64,000 nucleotides of DNA from an uncultured Candidatus Planktophila sp. (GCA_937975715.1 CALJUA010000080.1:43978-107977), one strand, 5' to 3'. Counted from the first letter of the stretch, positions 17,701 to 29,730 are shown. Made by a program: numbers and translations. The notes: generated from the sequence alone by a model not told the origin.

Positions 17701-18897
17701 TTAGCCTAACTTATGAGCATGATTGATTGAGTGATTGACGAGTGCGCGTGCCAGCTGATTCTTTGTGACGTCATTGAAAGTTTCAATGATTCCCGTCGAA
17801 TCTATGAGCAAACCAGAGGTGTGGCTCTCTCCAAAGATTGCTCCCCCAGTGACATTGTTGAGATAAATCACATCAGCACCCTTACGAGTCATCTTCTGCT
17901 GCGCTGCACCAACAGAATCGCTATCAGTCTCAGCCGCGAAGGCAGTAATTACTTGATGCGATTTATTTGCAGATAGGTTCGCTAGTACATCAGGGTTCTG
18001 AACGAGATCGATAGCTGTGTAATCAGCTTTCTTAATCTTCTCAGCCGCAACACTTACTGGGCGAGCATCTGAGATTGCAGCTGCCATAAAGAGATAATCA
18101 CTCTCTGCGAAATGTTCAGACAGAGCCTTCGACATTTCTTCAACGCTCTCAACATTGATACGCGAAATTCCTGGATGTGACTCGATCGATGAGTTCGCAA
18201 TAACCAGAGTGACTTCTGCGCCGCGAGCGAAAGCTTCCTCGGCAATAGCTATCCCCTGCTTGCCAGTTGAACGATTTCCGATAAATCGAACTGGATCGAT
18301 TGCTTCGCGGGTTCCGCCTGCAGAGACGAGAACTCTCTTTCCAATGAGGTCTTGCGGCACAAGTGTTCTAGACGTGAATCGATCAATGATTTCGGCGGTT
18401 TCAGGAAATCGCCCCTTACCCATATCGCCACTCGTGAGAGCGCCTTCGGCTGGCTCCATCACATCAATGCCACGAGAGCGAAGTGTGCGCACATTTGCTT
18501 GAGTTGCCTCGTTAAACCACATCGCTGGGTGCATCGCGGGAACCACGAGAATGGGTGCATCACTTGCAAGAACAAGGTTGGTAAGAAGGTCATCGGCGCG
18601 ACCTACAGCAATGCGCGCAATGAGATCTGCTGTCGCTGGTGCAATGACGATCGCTTCCGCCTCTTTTGCAAGCGAGACGTGACGTACTTGTTCAACCGAT
18701 TCGAAGACATCTGTGGTGACCGTACGGCCTGAGAGCGCCTCCCACGTTGCCTTACCCACAAAGTTAAGACTTGAAGGAGTAGGAACTACGGTCACTGCAA
18801 AGCCTGAATCTTGCAATCGTCGCAGCAGATCACATGCCTTATAAGCAGCGATGCCGCCTCCGACTCCGAGAATGATCTCGCGAGTTGGGGCGGCCAT
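17701..18897 (-). CDS. coaBC: bifunctional phosphopantothenoylcysteine decarboxylase / synthase
   Basis: Two successive steps of coenzyme A synthesis. CoaC (about 1-185) is the flavoprotein decarboxylase, with [16 protein letters not shown] at the start and PAMHPAMW. The active-site Cys seen in the E. coli enzyme is replaced in the segment [13 protein letters not shown], as in other actinobacteria. CoaB (about 190-398) has [27 protein letters not shown] and the AAEKIKK motif. It follows rpoZ by 21 bp without a clear Shine-Dalgarno; a TAATCT lies 8 nt before the ATG. Confidence 0.95.
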   Translation of the reverse strand: MAAPTREIILGVGGGIAAYKACDLLRRLQDSGFAVTVVPTPSSLNFVGKATWEALSGRTVTTDVFESVEQVRHVSLAKEAEAIVIAPATADLIARIAVGRADDLLTNLVLASDAPILVVPAMHPAMWFNEATQANVRTLRSRGIDVMEPAEGALTSGDMGKGRFPETAEIIDRFTSRTLVPQDLIGKRVLVSAGGTREAIDPVRFIGNRSTGKQGIAIAEEAFARGAEVTLVIANSSIESHPGISRINVESVEEMSKALSEHFAESDYLFMAAAISDARPVSVAAEKIKKADYTAIDLVQNPDVLANLSANKSHQVITAFAAETDSDSVGAAQQKMTRKGADVIYLNNVTGGAIFGESHTSGLLIDSTGIIETFNDVTKNQLARALVNHSINHAHKLG

Positions 18898-18918
18898 GGC
18901 TTTTAAGATTAAAGAAGA

Positions 18919-19179
18919 TTAAGCGTTAGTCTCAAGATTTTCGATGGTCAAGAGACCCTCGTTAATTTCACGAAGGGCGATGGAAAGTGGCTTCTCGTGA
19001 ACATATGTATCTACTAGTGGTCCCACGTATTCGAGAAGACCCTCATTGAGCTGTGAATAGTAGGCGTTGATCTGACGCGCACGCTTAGCTGCGTAGAGAA
19101 CGAGTGCGTACTTTGAACCGCTCTTATCGAGAAGTTCGTCGATTGGTGGATTGGTGATGCCGTCGACGTGTCCGCTCAT
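18919..19179 (-). CDS. rpoZ: RNA polymerase omega subunit
   Basis: Small subunit that stabilises beta' in RNA polymerase. The 86-residue protein has the family stretch [23 protein letters not shown] and the late [10 protein letters not shown]. The start at 19179 has a good site GAAGGAG 4 nt before the ATG. The position directly after guanylate kinase is conserved in actinobacteria and proteobacteria. Confidence 0.94.
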   Translation of the reverse strand: MSGHVDGITNPPIDELLDKSGSKYALVLYAAKRARQINAYYSQLNEGLLEYVGPLVDTYVHEKPLSIALREINEGLLTIENLETNA

Positions 19180-19218
19180 GGGTGCTCCTTCAATAGGGTG
19201 AAACTGGTATTGCTCGAC

Positions 19219-20091
19219 TTACGAGGTTGCCAATCTTATCAGGGCTTCCACGACCTCTTGTACCTGAGTATTTACGATGACGGAGTCGAATAATGAGGCT
19301 GCAGCGAGCTCTTCTTGAGCCAGTGCCAAGCGGGCGGCACGTCGTTCCGGAGAATCGGTGCCTCGGCCTTCTAGGCGGCTCACGAGTTCTTCCCATGATG
19401 GAGGCTCGAGGAAGACCAATATCGCCTCAGCTGAATGTGCGCGAACCTGCTGAGCTCCGGCAATCTCAATTTCAAGCAACACGTGGGTACCTGCTGCGAG
19501 AGCATCTTCTACCGCTTTGCGAGGTGTTCCATATCGATTACCTGCGAATTCTGCCCACTCGAGAAACTCGTCATTTGCGATTGCTTGATCGAATTCTTCA
19601 TTGCTGTAATAGAAATAATCGACGCCATGGATCTCATTGAAGCGAGGTGCTCGCGTTGTGGCAGAAACGCTCACCCAAAAACCTGGTTGATCTCGAAGCG
19701 CCTTGGCAACCGTGCTCTTGCCGACACCCCCAGGTCCGGAAAGAACGAGAAGTCGACCGCGAGGTTGTGAAGATGGAATCTCGAACTCCTTTAACAGCGC
19801 CACTCGTTGATGACGACCTAGACCTTTAACGCGACGAGTGGGAGAGATTGCAAACTTATCCATCAACGCTTGGGCACGAATCTTGCCATACCCTGGCATT
19901 GATTCGAGCAATTCGATGACGCGCATCTTTGCTAAAACTTCGTTGCTATCTGCGAGTTCTAGAAATGCTGAAAATGAGAGTGCACCTTTATGGATCTCCG
20001 CTTTAGCAGCTGCACGTTCACGACGAGAAACTTTTGCAACCTCAAGAGCACGCGCTCGTTCCTCAGGTGTGAGCTGAGGAGGTTGTTGCAT
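19219..20091 (-). CDS. gmk: fusion of mycobacterial-type integration host factor (mIHF) and guanylate kinase
   Basis: One continuous 290-residue frame. Residues 1 to about 103 match actinobacterial mIHF: a helical start ([19 protein letters not shown]), then [19 protein letters not shown] and the DNA-binding [14 protein letters not shown] with VKGLGRHQR. After a short linker, about 112-290 form guanylate kinase: [14 protein letters not shown] with the P-loop at 119-126, [21 protein letters not shown], and [13 protein letters not shown]. Elsewhere mihF and gmk are neighbouring separate genes. The enzyme makes GDP from GMP; the host factor part bends DNA. ATG 20091 is preferred: TAGAAT 7 nt upstream gives a leaderless start, while TTG 20112 would overlap pyrF. 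Confidence 0.92.
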   Translation of the reverse strand: MQQPPQLTPEERARALEVAKVSRRERAAAKAEIHKGALSFSAFLELADSNEVLAKMRVIELLESMPGYGKIRAQALMDKFAISPTRRVKGLGRHQRVALLKEFEIPSSQPRGRLLVLSGPGGVGKSTVAKALRDQPGFWVSVSATTRAPRFNEIHGVDYFYYSNEEFDQAIANDEFLEWAEFAGNRYGTPRKAVEDALAAGTHVLLEIEIAGAQQVRAHSAEAILVFLEPPSWEELVSRLEGRGTDSPERRAARLALAQEELAAASLFDSVIVNTQVQEVVEALIRLATS

Positions 20092-20104
20092 ATCGGTAAT
20101 TCTA
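20092..20104 (-). promoter_or_regulatory. leaderless -10 box overlapping the pyrF stop codon
   Basis: TAGAAT (20104-20099) starts with the TAG stop codon of pyrF and ends 7 nt before the ATG of the mIHF-Gmk gene. No Shine-Dalgarno is present, so this is a candidate internal promoter that separates gmk-rpoZ-coaBC-metK from the pyr genes. Confidence 0.5.
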
Positions 20105-20803
20105 TCCGGCAATTTCTGCCGCTATTGCTCGAGCGGCATCGCGCATAGCATCCGCTCCCTTGCTCCAAGCGCCAGTAATGGGACGACCAATTACTACGTA
20201 ATTAGCGCCAGCGGAGATAGCGGCGTGCGGAGTCATTGTCCGAACCTGATCATCGCCACCGGCCATACCCTGCGGGCGAACTCCGGGAGTAATGATGATC
20301 GGTTCGCTGCCGACAGCATTTCGGATAGCTGCTATCTCAAGTGGTGAAGAGACGATTGCTTTAGCGCCAGCTGTGACTGCTAGGTCTGCAAGTGCGACTG
20401 CACTCTCGAGCGCAGGATTGGCATATCCAATTGCAAAGAGATCTTCTTCTGACAAAGATGTGAGAATCGTGACGGCAGTGATATGGATATGAGGAACAGC
20501 ATCAACAGCTGCCTTAATCATCGATGATCCACCTGATGCATGAACGGTGAGAAAACGTGGATTGATATTGCCAACTGCTGTGGCCGCCATTCCAACGGTA
20601 TTAGGAATGTCATGAAGTTTAAGATCAAGGAAGATATCGACTTCGAGATCTCGTTTGATTTTATTGACGCCTTCAGCGCCGAAGGTGAGAAAGAACTCCA
20701 GCCCAAATTTGTAAACGGCAACGCTCTCACGAGTAGCTTCGATCCATTTCTGAGCAGTATCAAAATCTCGAGTGTCTACTGCGAGGATGATAGGCGCTGA
20801 CAT
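20102..20803 (-). CDS. pyrF: orotidine 5'-phosphate decarboxylase
   Basis: Last step to UMP. The 233-residue TIM barrel has [12 protein letters not shown] at the start, the catalytic [11 protein letters not shown] segment near 59-69, TVHASGG, and GVRPQG near the phosphate site, that is, the short bacterial class. The frame is open up to 20953, but ATG 20803 is correct by homology and has AAAGGAG 5-6 nt upstream, 10 bp after the pyrD stop. Confidence 0.95.
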   Translation of the reverse strand: MSAPIILAVDTRDFDTAQKWIEATRESVAVYKFGLEFFLTFGAEGVNKIKRDLEVDIFLDLKLHDIPNTVGMAATAVGNINPRFLTVHASGGSSMIKAAVDAVPHIHITAVTILTSLSEEDLFAIGYANPALESAVALADLAVTAGAKAIVSSPLEIAAIRNAVGSEPIIITPGVRPQGMAGGDDQVRTMTPHAAISAGANYVVIGRPITGAWSKGADAMRDAARAIAAEIAG

Positions 20804-20813
20804 TGATGCTCCT

Positions 20814-21743
20814 TTATCGATGTGCGTAGCCAACAGCTTGCTGCAGCGAAGTAAAGCCACGCTGTGCGAGAAGTTCACGGAGTTCATTTTGAATTGAGAT
20901 GAGCGCAGTCGGATTACCAAAGCTCGCAGTACCCACTGAAACTCCAGAAGCACCAGCGAGAATCATTTCCAGGGCATCGCGCCCTGTTGATACTCCACCC
21001 ATCCCAAGAATTGGCAGGTTCGGAAGCGCTTCATGTACTTGGTAAATAGCACGTACAGCGACAGGTCTGATCGCAGGTCCTGACAATCCGCCAGTCTTGC
21101 CACCAAGATGAGGCTTCATGGTGTCGATATTGATGACCATTCCTAAGACTGTGTTGATGAGAGCAACCCCATCTGCGCCAGCATCTGCAACTGCGCGAGC
21201 AACATCTGCAATATTGGTGACATCAGGTGTCAGCTTTGCGAGAATCGGAATCTCTCCCCCAATAACTTTACGGACACCCTCTACAACTCGTGCAGCGGTA
21301 TCGCAATCAGTTGCAAAAACAAGCCCTCGATTTTCAACGTTAGGACATGAGATATTTACCTCAACAGCTGAGATTCCTGATGTTGAGCGAATCTTGCGTG
21401 CGAGAACTGCGTACTCATCGGCTGTTTCGCCAGCAATCGAGACAATAACTCTTGAACCTTGAGCCAAGAGCCACGGAACATCGTTTGCAAGAAATGCATC
21501 GATTCCCGGACCTTGCAGGCCAATGGAATTAAGCATTCCTGAAGGCGTTTCAGCCATCCGTGGCGTTGGACGACCATGGCGAGGCTTGTTCATCACAGAC
21601 TTAGTGACAACAGCACCAATATCTTTCAGGGGAAAGAACTGTGCTAATTCCCTACCGCTGCTTGCGCATCCGCTTGCAGTGAAGACAGGTGATGGAAACC
21701 AAGCATTTCCAAGAGTCGTAGAGAGATCTACCGGAGCGCTCAT
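20814..21743 (-). CDS. pyrD: dihydroorotate dehydrogenase, class 1B catalytic subunit
   Basis: Oxidises dihydroorotate to orotate. The 309-residue FMN barrel has SPVFTASGC near the start, NSIGLQGPG, and the catalytic NISCPNVEN with a Cys base, which marks class 1 enzymes rather than the quinone-linked class 2. The partner PyrK lies directly upstream (1-bp gap), so the NAD-dependent 1B type is expected. Mycobacteria use a class 2 enzyme, so this differs from the otherwise similar mycobacterial gene order. Confidence 0.94.
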   Translation of the reverse strand: MSAPVDLSTTLGNAWFPSPVFTASGCASSGRELAQFFPLKDIGAVVTKSVMNKPRHGRPTPRMAETPSGMLNSIGLQGPGIDAFLANDVPWLLAQGSRVIVSIAGETADEYAVLARKIRSTSGISAVEVNISCPNVENRGLVFATDCDTAARVVEGVRKVIGGEIPILAKLTPDVTNIADVARAVADAGADGVALINTVLGMVINIDTMKPHLGGKTGGLSGPAIRPVAVRAIYQVHEALPNLPILGMGGVSTGRDALEMILAGASGVSVGTASFGNPTALISIQNELRELLAQRGFTSLQQAVGYAHR

Positions 21744-21744
21744 A

Positions 21745-22590
21745 TTAGAAACCCTCCGTACTCTTGCCGACTAAATCCCAACATACAGATGACCCATCCA
21801 TTACTGGCCCATCGATACAAGATCGCTTCATAGAGATAGCACCATCTTCACCGCGAACAGGAAGAACGCAGGTCATGCAGATTCCGATTCCACAGGCCAT
21901 TGACTCTTCAACCGAGGCTTGGTGAATAACGCCATGAGCATCTGCAATTTCGGTAATAGCTTTGAGCATCGCCATTGGACCGCATGAGTAGATAATTTCA
22001 ATATTGCGCTCGGTGATGATTGCATCTAACTGGGAGGTAACTCTTCCGTGATCTCCCATCGACCCATCTTCTGTGAAGATCTTGAGCGAGTTGACGGAAC
22101 GCTTACCCTCCATAGGCGCGTAAATCTTACTTCCGTTGCTTGCACCTAGAACCATATCTACTTTACAACCACGTGACTTCAAGAGATCAGCAAGTCCAAA
22201 GAGCGGAGCTGATCCATAACCGCCACCGATCAAAAGTGCATTGGCAGGTTCAGTCGGAACACCAAATGACTTTCCAAGTGGAGTGACGACATCTACCTCA
22301 GAACCTTCATCGAGTGAACAGAGCCACTTAGAGCCGGAACCGTGTGGAGCAACGATGAGTTCGACTGTTCCACCAAATTGTGCGCTGTCAGAGGTGCGAG
22401 AAATTGCGAATGCTCTTCGCAACACCATACTAGATGTATCGTCACCAACTTGGATCGCAATGAAATTACCAGGACGGCAGTGTCGAACAACTTCACCAAC
22501 GCTCAAGATAATCTGATGATAAGCACCAATTCGCTTATTGGAGATAACAGTTGCAGTAACTTGAGCTGCAGCTTTATTGATTGTGCTCAT
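21745..22590 (-). CDS. pyrK: dihydroorotate dehydrogenase electron-transfer subunit
   Basis: A 281-residue ferredoxin-reductase-like protein that passes electrons from PyrD to NAD. It has an FAD-binding barrel, an NAD domain with [17 protein letters not shown], and a C-terminal 2Fe-2S site in [15 protein letters not shown] with a further Cys in KRSCIDGPV. The ATG at 22590 overlaps the carB stop in ATGA fashion; the longer frame to 22599 has no ribosome site. Confidence 0.93.
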   Translation of the reverse strand: MSTINKAAAQVTATVISNKRIGAYHQIILSVGEVVRHCRPGNFIAIQVGDDTSSMVLRRAFAISRTSDSAQFGGTVELIVAPHGSGSKWLCSLDEGSEVDVVTPLGKSFGVPTEPANALLIGGGYGSAPLFGLADLLKSRGCKVDMVLGASNGSKIYAPMEGKRSVNSLKIFTEDGSMGDHGRVTSQLDAIITERNIEIIYSCGPMAMLKAITEIADAHGVIHQASVEESMACGIGICMTCVLPVRGEDGAISMKRSCIDGPVMDGSSVCWDLVGKSTEGF

Positions 22591-25500
22591 GCCAACCACT
22601 CTTGGATGGATTGCACACCGAGATCTCCTTGACGTAGAACCTTGATGCCCTCAACCGCCGCGCTAAATCCAGGGGTTGTTGTGATGATCGGAATACTGCG
22701 TTGAACTGCAGCAGTACGAATGGCCCAACCATCGGCGCGAGTACCGCGACCTACAGGTGTATTAATGACTAGATCAATCTCACCTGAGTTGAGAATGTCA
22801 ACGATTGTTGGTTCGCCCAATGGTCCGCGACCCTCAGAGTTCTTACGAACCTCTGTTGTAACAACACCGTTTGCCGAGAGGAAGCGCGCAGTTCCTGCAG
22901 TGGTGAGGACCTTGAAACCAAGGTCGACTAGCGCTCGTGCCGCATCTACACCCGCTGATTTATCTTTATCAGCGAGAGATATAAAGACAGTTCCGCTATG
23001 TGGCAGAGGCCCAAAAGAACTGATTTGAGACTTCGCGTAAGCGCCGCCAAATGTCGATGAGATACCCATGACTTCACCTGTTGAGCGCATCTCTGGACCA
23101 AGAACTGCATCAACGCCACGTCCGTCGGTGCGACGGAAGCGGTTCCATGGAAGTACAGCTTCTTTAACGCTGATTCCGCGCGGCACATTGCTATCGCTTT
23201 CAGGAAGCATTCCTTCGCTCTTCAGCTGAGCAATCGTTGCGCCTACCGAAATTCGAGCAGCAGCTTTGGCAAGTGGTACACCCGTTGCCTTACTGACAAA
23301 AGGAACGGTACGAGATGCACGTGGATTTGCTTCCAGCACATAGAGAATGTTTCCCGCCATTGCGAATTGAATATTGATCAATCCACGGACACCGACGCCT
23401 TCTGCAATCGCAAGAGTTGCTCTGCGAACTTCTGCACGCGATTCATCTGAAATCGTCATTGCAGGAAGAACACATGCTGAGTCTCCCGAGTGGATACCCG
23501 CCTCTTCGATGTGCTCCATGATTCCACCGAGGAAGAGTTCCTCTCCGTCATAGAGAGCATCTACATCGAGCTCAATTGCAGAATCAAGGAATCGATCTAC
23601 AAGTACTGGATGGTCAGGCGTGATATCTGTAGCCCGAGTAATAAAGCCCGAGAGTGATTGATCGTCATAGACAATCTCCATGCCTCGACCACCAAGGACG
23701 AATGATGGGCGAACCAAAACTGGATAACCGATGCGCTGCGCGATAGCAATCGCTTCACTTTCAGAGGAAGCCATCCCGAATTCTGGAGCGGTCAGATTCT
23801 TTGATTTGAGAACGTCACCGAAGGCGCCACGTTCTTCAGCAAGGTTGATTGCATCAGGACTTGTTCCAAGAATCGTGACGCCCGCAGCCTTAAGTCCAGC
23901 TGCTAATCCAAGAGGAGTCTGCCCACCGAGTTGGGTAATAACACCTAAAACCGGACCTGCAAGTGACTCGGCATGAATTACCTCAAGTACATCCTCAAGA
24001 GTGAGCGGTTCGAAATAGAGACGATCGCTTGTGTCATAGTCAGTAGAAACTGTCTCAGGGTTGCAGTTGATCATAATTGTTTCGAAATCAGCCTCGCGCA
24101 ATGTAAATGCCGCATGAACGCATGAGTAATCGAATTCAATACCTTGACCGATGCGGTTAGGACCAGAGCCCAAGATGATGACTGCTGGCTTTGTTCGCGA
24201 GCGAACCTCACTCTCTTCTTCGTAACTTGAGTAGTGATATGGCGTGTGAGCCTCAAACTCGGCAGCACATGTATCAACAGTCTTATAGACAGGGTGCAAT
24301 CCAAGATGATGACGAGCTTTGCGAACATCTTCTTCTGCGAGACCGCGAAGTTGAGCTATCTGCGCATCAGAGAAACCAAAAGATTTAGCGAACTTGAGCG
24401 AATCAAGAGTCATCTCACCAGGTTGAGCAATCTCCCGTGCTGCTGTGTTGATCTCCTGGAGTTGCTTGAGATACCAACGATCAATCTTGGTCGATGCGAA
24501 GACATCTTCGATATCTGTACCAGCCCAGAGTGCACGGTGAACCTGTTGAAGTCGATATTCGGTAGGCATCTTCATCGCCTCGAGCAGCTCTGGAATATTG
24601 ATGTCGCCAGTCTCTGCCGGGAAGGTGAAAATCGCTTCTTTGCGCTCGAGAGATCGAAGTGCCTTCATCAGCGCCTCAGGAAAAGAACGGCCGATAGCCA
24701 TCGCTTCGCCAACGCTCTTCATAGTTGTTGTCAGGCGAGGATCAGCATCTGCGAATTTTTCGAAGGCAAAGCGAGGTGCCTTGACGACGATGTAATCGAG
24801 AGTCGGTTCGAAAGATGCAGGCGTAACTTGAGTAATGTCATTCTTAATCTCATCAAGTGTGTATCCAATGGCGAGTTTCGTTGCAATCTTCGCAATCGGA
24901 AAACCAGTTGCTTTAGATGCCAACGCTGATGAGCGGGATACTCGCGGATTCATCTCGATAACGATGATGCGTCCATTATCTGGATTGACCGCGAACTGAA
25001 TATTGCATCCGCCGGTATCAACGCCAACTTCACGAATGATAGAAATCGAAAGGTTGCGAAGCTTCTGGTACTCGACATCCGTCAAGGTAAGAGCAGGCGC
25101 CACGGTAATCGAGTCACCAGTGTGTACACCCATCGGATCGATGTTTTCGATTGAGCAGACAATGACGACGTTATCTGCACGGTCGCGCATAACCTCGAGC
25201 TCATACTCTTTCCAGCCAATAATGGATTCTTCAATAAGCACTTCAGATGTTGGTGAGTGACGAAGGCCAGCTCCCGCAATCTGTCGAAGAGTGTCTTCAT
25301 CGTGAGCGATACCTGAGCCAAGTCCGCCCATAGTGAAAGATGGACGAATCACACATGGATAATTCAATTGCTCAGCGGCTGCGAGAACTTCATCCATTGT
25401 GTGACAGATGATTGATTTGGCGGACTCTCCCCCAACCTTTTCAACAATCGCACGGAAGAGTTCGCGGTTTTCACCGCGGTTGATTGCATCCACATCTGCA

Positions 25501-25850
25501 CCAATGAGCTTTACATTGTGACGCTCGAGAATGCCTGCTTCATACATACCGATAGCAGCATTGAGAGCAGTCTGTCCGCCTAGTGTTGCGAGAACGGCAT
25601 CGGGCTTTTCTTTAATGATGATGCGTTCAATGAATTCGGGTGAAATAGGTTCGATGTAAGTAGCATCAGCGAATTCCGGATCGGTCATGATTGTCGCTGG
25701 ATTTGAATTGACGAGAATGACGCGGATGCCTTCAGCTTTAAGAACGCGACAGGCTTGTGTACCTGAGTAATCGAATTCGCAAGCCTGGCCAATAACAATC
25801 GGTCCTGAACCGATAACGAGGACGCTCTTAATAGATGTGTCGAGAGCCAT
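22587..25850 (-). CDS. carB: carbamoyl-phosphate synthase, large subunit
   Basis: Makes carbamoyl phosphate from ammonia, bicarbonate and two ATP. The 1087-residue protein has two similar ATP-grasp halves: the first starts with [22 protein letters not shown], the second near 560 with [20 protein letters not shown]. The C-terminal ~140 residues form the MGS-like allosteric domain. The full length argues for normal activity. The start overlaps the carA stop by one base (TAATG). Confidence 0.97.
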   Translation of the reverse strand: MALDTSIKSVLVIGSGPIVIGQACEFDYSGTQACRVLKAEGIRVILVNSNPATIMTDPEFADATYIEPISPEFIERIIIKEKPDAVLATLGGQTALNAAIGMYEAGILERHNVKLIGADVDAINRGENRELFRAIVEKVGGESAKSIICHTMDEVLAAAEQLNYPCVIRPSFTMGGLGSGIAHDEDTLRQIAGAGLRHSPTSEVLIEESIIGWKEYELEVMRDRADNVVIVCSIENIDPMGVHTGDSITVAPALTLTDVEYQKLRNLSISIIREVGVDTGGCNIQFAVNPDNGRIIVIEMNPRVSRSSALASKATGFPIAKIATKLAIGYTLDEIKNDITQVTPASFEPTLDYIVVKAPRFAFEKFADADPRLTTTMKSVGEAMAIGRSFPEALMKALRSLERKEAIFTFPAETGDINIPELLEAMKMPTEYRLQQVHRALWAGTDIEDVFASTKIDRWYLKQLQEINTAAREIAQPGEMTLDSLKFAKSFGFSDAQIAQLRGLAEEDVRKARHHLGLHPVYKTVDTCAAEFEAHTPYHYSSYEEESEVRSRTKPAVIILGSGPNRIGQGIEFDYSCVHAAFTLREADFETIMINCNPETVSTDYDTSDRLYFEPLTLEDVLEVIHAESLAGPVLGVITQLGGQTPLGLAAGLKAAGVTILGTSPDAINLAEERGAFGDVLKSKNLTAPEFGMASSESEAIAIAQRIGYPVLVRPSFVLGGRGMEIVYDDQSLSGFITRATDITPDHPVLVDRFLDSAIELDVDALYDGEELFLGGIMEHIEEAGIHSGDSACVLPAMTISDESRAEVRRATLAIAEGVGVRGLINIQFAMAGNILYVLEANPRASRTVPFVSKATGVPLAKAAARISVGATIAQLKSEGMLPESDSNVPRGISVKEAVLPWNRFRRTDGRGVDAVLGPEMRSTGEVMGISSTFGGAYAKSQISSFGPLPHSGTVFISLADKDKSAGVDAARALVDLGFKVLTTAGTARFLSANGVVTTEVRKNSEGRGPLGEPTIVDILNSGEIDLVINTPVGRGTRADGWAIRTAAVQRSIPIITTTPGFSAAVEGIKVLRQGDLGVQSIQEWLA

Positions 25851-26977
25851 TATGCGGTCACCGCCTTTCGTGGGTACTTCTCCATTAAGGCGACGAAGCG
25901 ATCGAAGAGATAGCTTGCATCATGTGGTCCAGCAGCTGCCTCTGGATGGTACTGAACGCTAAATGCTCCATGTTCGAGAAGTTCTAGACCTTCGACAACG
26001 CCATCGTTGAGGCAGATATGTGTAACTTGTCCTGGACCAAAGACTGTCGAAAATACAGAATCAGTGGGAGCCTTCACTGCAAAGCCATGATTGTGCGCTG
26101 TGATCTCTACTTTGCCTGTCTTGCGATCCATCACCGGTTGGTTGATTCCACGGTGACCGAATTGCAACTTATATGTTTCAAATCCGAGTGCACGACCAAG
26201 AATCTGTTGACCGAAGCAGATACCGAAGATAGGAATCTCTTCAATCAAGATATCGCGAACAAGTGCGACAGTATCCGTCATGGTTGAAGGATCACCAGGA
26301 CCATTTGATAGGAAGACGCCATCTGGTTGATAGGCAAGAATCTCTTCAAGTGTCGAGTTATATGGCAAAACATGAACTTCGATTCCACGTTCTGCCATAT
26401 TGCGTGGCGTCGCAGCCTTGATACCGAGATCAAGTGCTACAACGGTGAATTTCTTCTCTCCAATTGCTGGGACAAGATATGGCACCTCAGTAGAAACATC
26501 GGCGCAGAGATATGCACCAGCCATTGGGCTCTGCTTGCGAACTTCAATGACCATCTCTTCACGAGAGAGTTCGGTATCAGAGAAGACTCCTACACGCATC
26601 GCTCCACGATCGCGAAGGTGGCGGGTGATTGCGCGAGTATCGACACCTGAAATCCCAACTACGCCTTGACGAATGAGCTCTTCCTCAAGATCTGAAGTGC
26701 TACGCCAGTTGCTGGTAATTGAGGATGGGTTTCTGACAACGAAACCCGAGACCCATATCTTCGATGACTCGTTATCTTCGAGGTTGATGCCTGTGTTACC
26801 GATGTGAGGAGCCGTCATGATGACAATCTGGCGATGATAAGAAGGGTCGGTCAGAGTCTCTTGGTAGCCAGTCATTCCTGTTTGGAAGACTGCTTCGCCA
26901 AAGGTCTTACCGAGGGCGCCCCATGAGCGACCCTCAAAGATGCGTCCATCGTCGAGGACGAGATATGCCTTGCTCAT
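25850..26977 (-). CDS. carA: carbamoyl-phosphate synthase, small (glutaminase) subunit
   Basis: Releases ammonia from glutamine and channels it to CarB. The 375-residue protein has the small-subunit N-domain ([32 protein letters not shown]) and a class I glutaminase with nucleophile [10 protein letters not shown] and the His-Glu pair in [14 protein letters not shown] 26977 shares its A with the pyrC TGA stop (TGATG); the preceding TTG is not needed. Confidence 0.97.
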   Translation of the reverse strand: MSKAYLVLDDGRIFEGRSWGALGKTFGEAVFQTGMTGYQETLTDPSYHRQIVIMTAPHIGNTGINLEDNESSKIWVSGFVVRNPSSITSNWRSTSDLEEELIRQGVVGISGVDTRAITRHLRDRGAMRVGVFSDTELSREEMVIEVRKQSPMAGAYLCADVSTEVPYLVPAIGEKKFTVVALDLGIKAATPRNMAERGIEVHVLPYNSTLEEILAYQPDGVFLSNGPGDPSTMTDTVALVRDILIEEIPIFGICFGQQILGRALGFETYKLQFGHRGINQPVMDRKTGKVEITAHNHGFAVKAPTDSVFSTVFGPGQVTHICLNDGVVEGLELLEHGAFSVQYHPEAAAGPHDASYLFDRFVALMEKYPRKAVTA

Positions 26978-28260
26978 CAATTACCGACCTTATGTGTGAG
27001 GCGACCATTAAATACAGTAGCCACCACGGTTCCTTGGAACTCCATGCCGTGGAAGGGTGTGTTCTTGCTCTTAGATGCCAGTTGAGCGCGATCTACGACC
27101 AAAACGCCCTTCGGATCCACGACTGTGATGTGGGCAGGGGCACCAACCTCGATCTTCTGGCCGTGTGAGGCATAGCCTGCTATGGCTGCAGGGTTCTGGC
27201 TCATCACCTGAGCTGCTCGATCCCAAGACATCAGTCCGGTCGAGATCAAAGTTGTGAAGAGGATGGGGAAAGCTGTCTCAAGACCCACCATTCCAAAGGC
27301 CGCGTTCTGCCATTCACACTCTTTGCTTTCGACTGGATGCGGTGCATGGTCAGTTCCGACGATATCGATAGTGCCATCGACGAGCGCTGCGCGCAGAGCG
27401 AGAACATCTTCTTGAGTACGTAGTGGCGGGTTAACTTTGTAAATTGGATCGTAACTTTGCGCACTCTCATCTGTAAGAAGAAGATGGTGCGGAGTTACTT
27501 CGGCAGTGACCTTCATTCCTTGTGCCTTGGCCCAACGAATGATCTCAACGCCTCCCTTTGTAGTGACGTGGCAGATATGGAGCTTTGAGCCCACCATATT
27601 TGCAAGCAAGATATCGCGAGCAATGATCGACTCCTCTGCTACAGCAGGCCAACCTTTGAGTCCCAAAGTTGATGCAATCGCACCTTCATTCATCTGGGAA
27701 TCTTCAGTCAGACGCGGATCCTGTGCATGCTGAGCAATAACTCCATTGAACTGCTTTACATATTCGAGAGCTCTGCGCATCAATAATGGATCTGAAACGC
27801 AATTGCCATCATCGCTAAACATTCGAACGTGCGCCTGAGAGTGAGCCATTGAGCCCAAATCTGCGAGTTCGTGGCCTTCAAGACCTTTCGTTACTGCGCC
27901 GACAGGAAAGACATCGACCAATCCAACTTTTTTACCAATCGCAGAAACTTGCTCGACAATCGCAGCTGTGTCAGCAACTGGCAGCGTGTTTGCCATCGCA
28001 CTGACAGCAACGTATCCACCACGAGCGGCTGCGAGGGAACCGGTAGCGATAGTTTCTGAATTCTCACGCCCCGGTTCACGTAAGTGCGTATGCAAATCCA
28101 CAAAACCAGGTAGAAGAACGTGACCCTGAGCCTCGATAACGGAATCAAATTGACCTTCTAATGATGGCGCAATCTTTGTGATGAGTCCATCTTCCATCAA
28201 TACATCTTGCGCAGTTGCGCCATGAATCGAGCCACCTTTGATGAGAATTGAATTAGGCAT
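26977..28260 (-). CDS. pyrC: dihydroorotase
   Basis: Closes carbamoyl-aspartate to dihydroorotate. The 427-residue class I enzyme has the metal motif [10 protein letters not shown] near 60, ANTLPVAD, and GTDHAPH near 305. ATG 28260 ([10 protein letters not shown]) fits family starts and overlaps pyrB by 8 bp; the frame open to 28329 lies inside pyrB and was rejected. Confidence 0.96.
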   Translation of the reverse strand: MPNSILIKGGSIHGATAQDVLMEDGLITKIAPSLEGQFDSVIEAQGHVLLPGFVDLHTHLREPGRENSETIATGSLAAARGGYVAVSAMANTLPVADTAAIVEQVSAIGKKVGLVDVFPVGAVTKGLEGHELADLGSMAHSQAHVRMFSDDGNCVSDPLLMRRALEYVKQFNGVIAQHAQDPRLTEDSQMNEGAIASTLGLKGWPAVAEESIIARDILLANMVGSKLHICHVTTKGGVEIIRWAKAQGMKVTAEVTPHHLLLTDESAQSYDPIYKVNPPLRTQEDVLALRAALVDGTIDIVGTDHAPHPVESKECEWQNAAFGMVGLETAFPILFTTLISTGLMSWDRAAQVMSQNPAAIAGYASHGQKIEVGAPAHITVVDPKGVLVVDRAQLASKSKNTPFHGMEFQGTVVATVFNGRLTHKVGN

Positions 28261-29197
28261 TGACTGACTCCTGACTTCCGGCGATAAAGAGATAGAGAAT
28301 GGCCATTCGGATCGAGACACCATTGGCAACTTGCTCGACTACAACAGATTGAGGGCTATCAGCAGCTTCAGCGCTGATCTCTAGCCCTCTATTCATTGGC
28401 CCTGGGTGCATCAAAATGCTTCCTTGCTTTGTCATCGCAAGACGTTCAGCATCGATTCCAAAGAGGGTTGAGTATTCGCGCTGTGATGGAAAGTAGAGAT
28501 CGCTCATTCGCTCTTGCTGGATACGCAACATGATGACCGCATCAACTGTTGGAAGTACCGCATTGAAGTTATAGGAAACCTTCACAGGCCATGCCTCAAC
28601 TTGATGAGGCAAGAGCGTTGGCGGAGCGACGAGAGTGACTGAGGCTCCGAGTTTGTTGAGAAGCAACACGTTCGAACGAGCTACTCGTGAATGCAGAATG
28701 TCACCAACGATTGCAATGTGCAGTCCAGTGAGATCGCCTTTACCGCCGCGAAGATGCTTGCGAATTGTGTAGGCATCTAGAAGAGCCTGACTTGGATGTT
28801 CATGTGTTCCATCACCAGCATTAATGACGGTTCCATTCATCCACTTACCTTGTGCAAGGCGATGTGCCGCACCTGATGCCGGATGGCGAATGATCACTGC
28901 ATCAGCTCCAAGAGCTTGCAATGTTTGAGCGGTATCTTTGAGAGATTCGCCCTTGCTAATGCTCGATCCCTTTGCGGTGAAGTTAATGACATCTGCAGAG
29001 AGACGTTTGGCGGCTGCTTCAAAAGAGATTCGAGTACGCGTTGAATCTTCAGCGAAGAGATTTACGACAGTCTTTCCACGCAGAGTGGGAAGTTTCTTTA
29101 CTGGACCTTCAGAGACTCGAGCCATCTCCGCCGCAGTATCTAGAATCGTGAGAGCGAATTCCTTATCAATATCGTTGATTGAGAGAAGATGCTTCAT
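28253..29197 (-). CDS. pyrB: aspartate carbamoyltransferase
   Basis: Joins carbamoyl phosphate and aspartate in pyrimidine synthesis. The 314-residue catalytic chain has the carbamoyl-phosphate site [10 protein letters not shown] near 52-61, [14 protein letters not shown] near 128-141, and HPGPMNRG near 264. No pyrI regulatory gene is near, as is usual for actinobacteria. It overlaps pyrR by 4 bp, so PyrR-dependent control of pyrR would be passed on to pyrB by coupling. Confidence 0.96.
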   Translation of the reverse strand: MKHLLSINDIDKEFALTILDTAAEMARVSEGPVKKLPTLRGKTVVNLFAEDSTRTRISFEAAAKRLSADVINFTAKGSSISKGESLKDTAQTLQALGADAVIIRHPASGAAHRLAQGKWMNGTVINAGDGTHEHPSQALLDAYTIRKHLRGGKGDLTGLHIAIVGDILHSRVARSNVLLLNKLGASVTLVAPPTLLPHQVEAWPVKVSYNFNAVLPTVDAVIMLRIQQERMSDLYFPSQREYSTLFGIDAERLAMTKQGSILMHPGPMNRGLEISAEAADSPQSVVVEQVANGVSIRMAILYLFIAGSQESVNA

Positions 29198-29727
29198 GCG
29201 CTCTCCCCCTCAATACGCACTTCATCGAGACCATCATGTTCGACCAGTTGAACTTTGACGCTCTGACTCTTTGAGGTTGGAAGATTTTTGCCTACAAAGT
29301 CAGCCTTAATCGGTAACTCTCTGTGTCCACGATCTACAAGCACTGCCAATTGCACGCGCTCTGGTCGACCTATTTCACCAATCGCATCGAGGGCAGATCG
29401 AATTGTTCGACCAGAAAAGAGGACGTCATCGACAAGTACAACTGTGCGTCCCTCAACACCCATCGATGGGATCGAAGTCTCCATCAATGGTCGTGGCGCA
29501 CGAAGTCGTAGGTCATCGCGGTGAAGAGTGATATCCAAGGTGCCGACCTGAACTGGCACACCTTCGATAGTCTCGATGATCTTGGCCAGACGGGTAGCGA
29601 TATGGGCACCACGTGTGGGAATGCCCAGGATGGTGATAGTGGATGAACCAGAATTTCGCTCAAGAATCTCATGGGAGATTCGAGTCAAAGCCCGAGAGAT
29701 ATCCTCGGATGAAAGAGCAGCGCTCAT
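29194..29727 (-). CDS. pyrR: pyrimidine operon regulator PyrR / uracil phosphoribosyltransferase
   Basis: A 178-residue RNA-binding regulator of the phosphoribosyltransferase fold. It has [17 protein letters not shown] near the start of the core and the PRPP motif [20 protein letters not shown] near 105-124. When UMP or UTP is high, PyrR binds its own leader RNA. ATG 29727 has the strong site AAAGGAG 7 nt upstream; the frame to 29856 would swallow the leader and was rejected. It heads the string pyrR-pyrB-pyrC-carA-carB-pyrK-pyrD-pyrF. Confidence 0.95.
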   Translation of the reverse strand: MSAALSSEDISRALTRISHEILERNSGSSTITILGIPTRGAHIATRLAKIIETIEGVPVQVGTLDITLHRDDLRLRAPRPLMETSIPSMGVEGRTVVLVDDVLFSGRTIRSALDAIGEIGRPERVQLAVLVDRGHRELPIKADFVGKNLPTSKSQSVKVQLVEHDGLDEVRIEGESA

Positions 29728-29730
29728 GTA

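Noticed and set aside
20804..20953. longer pyrF with start at 20953
   Set aside because: The extra 50 residues lie inside pyrD in another frame, while ATG 20803 has AAAGGAG and matches the family start.
24234..24929. 231-codon plus-strand frame
   Set aside because: It lies fully antisense within carB, has no ribosome site and its Cys/Arg-rich product looks like a reverse reading of conserved carB codons.
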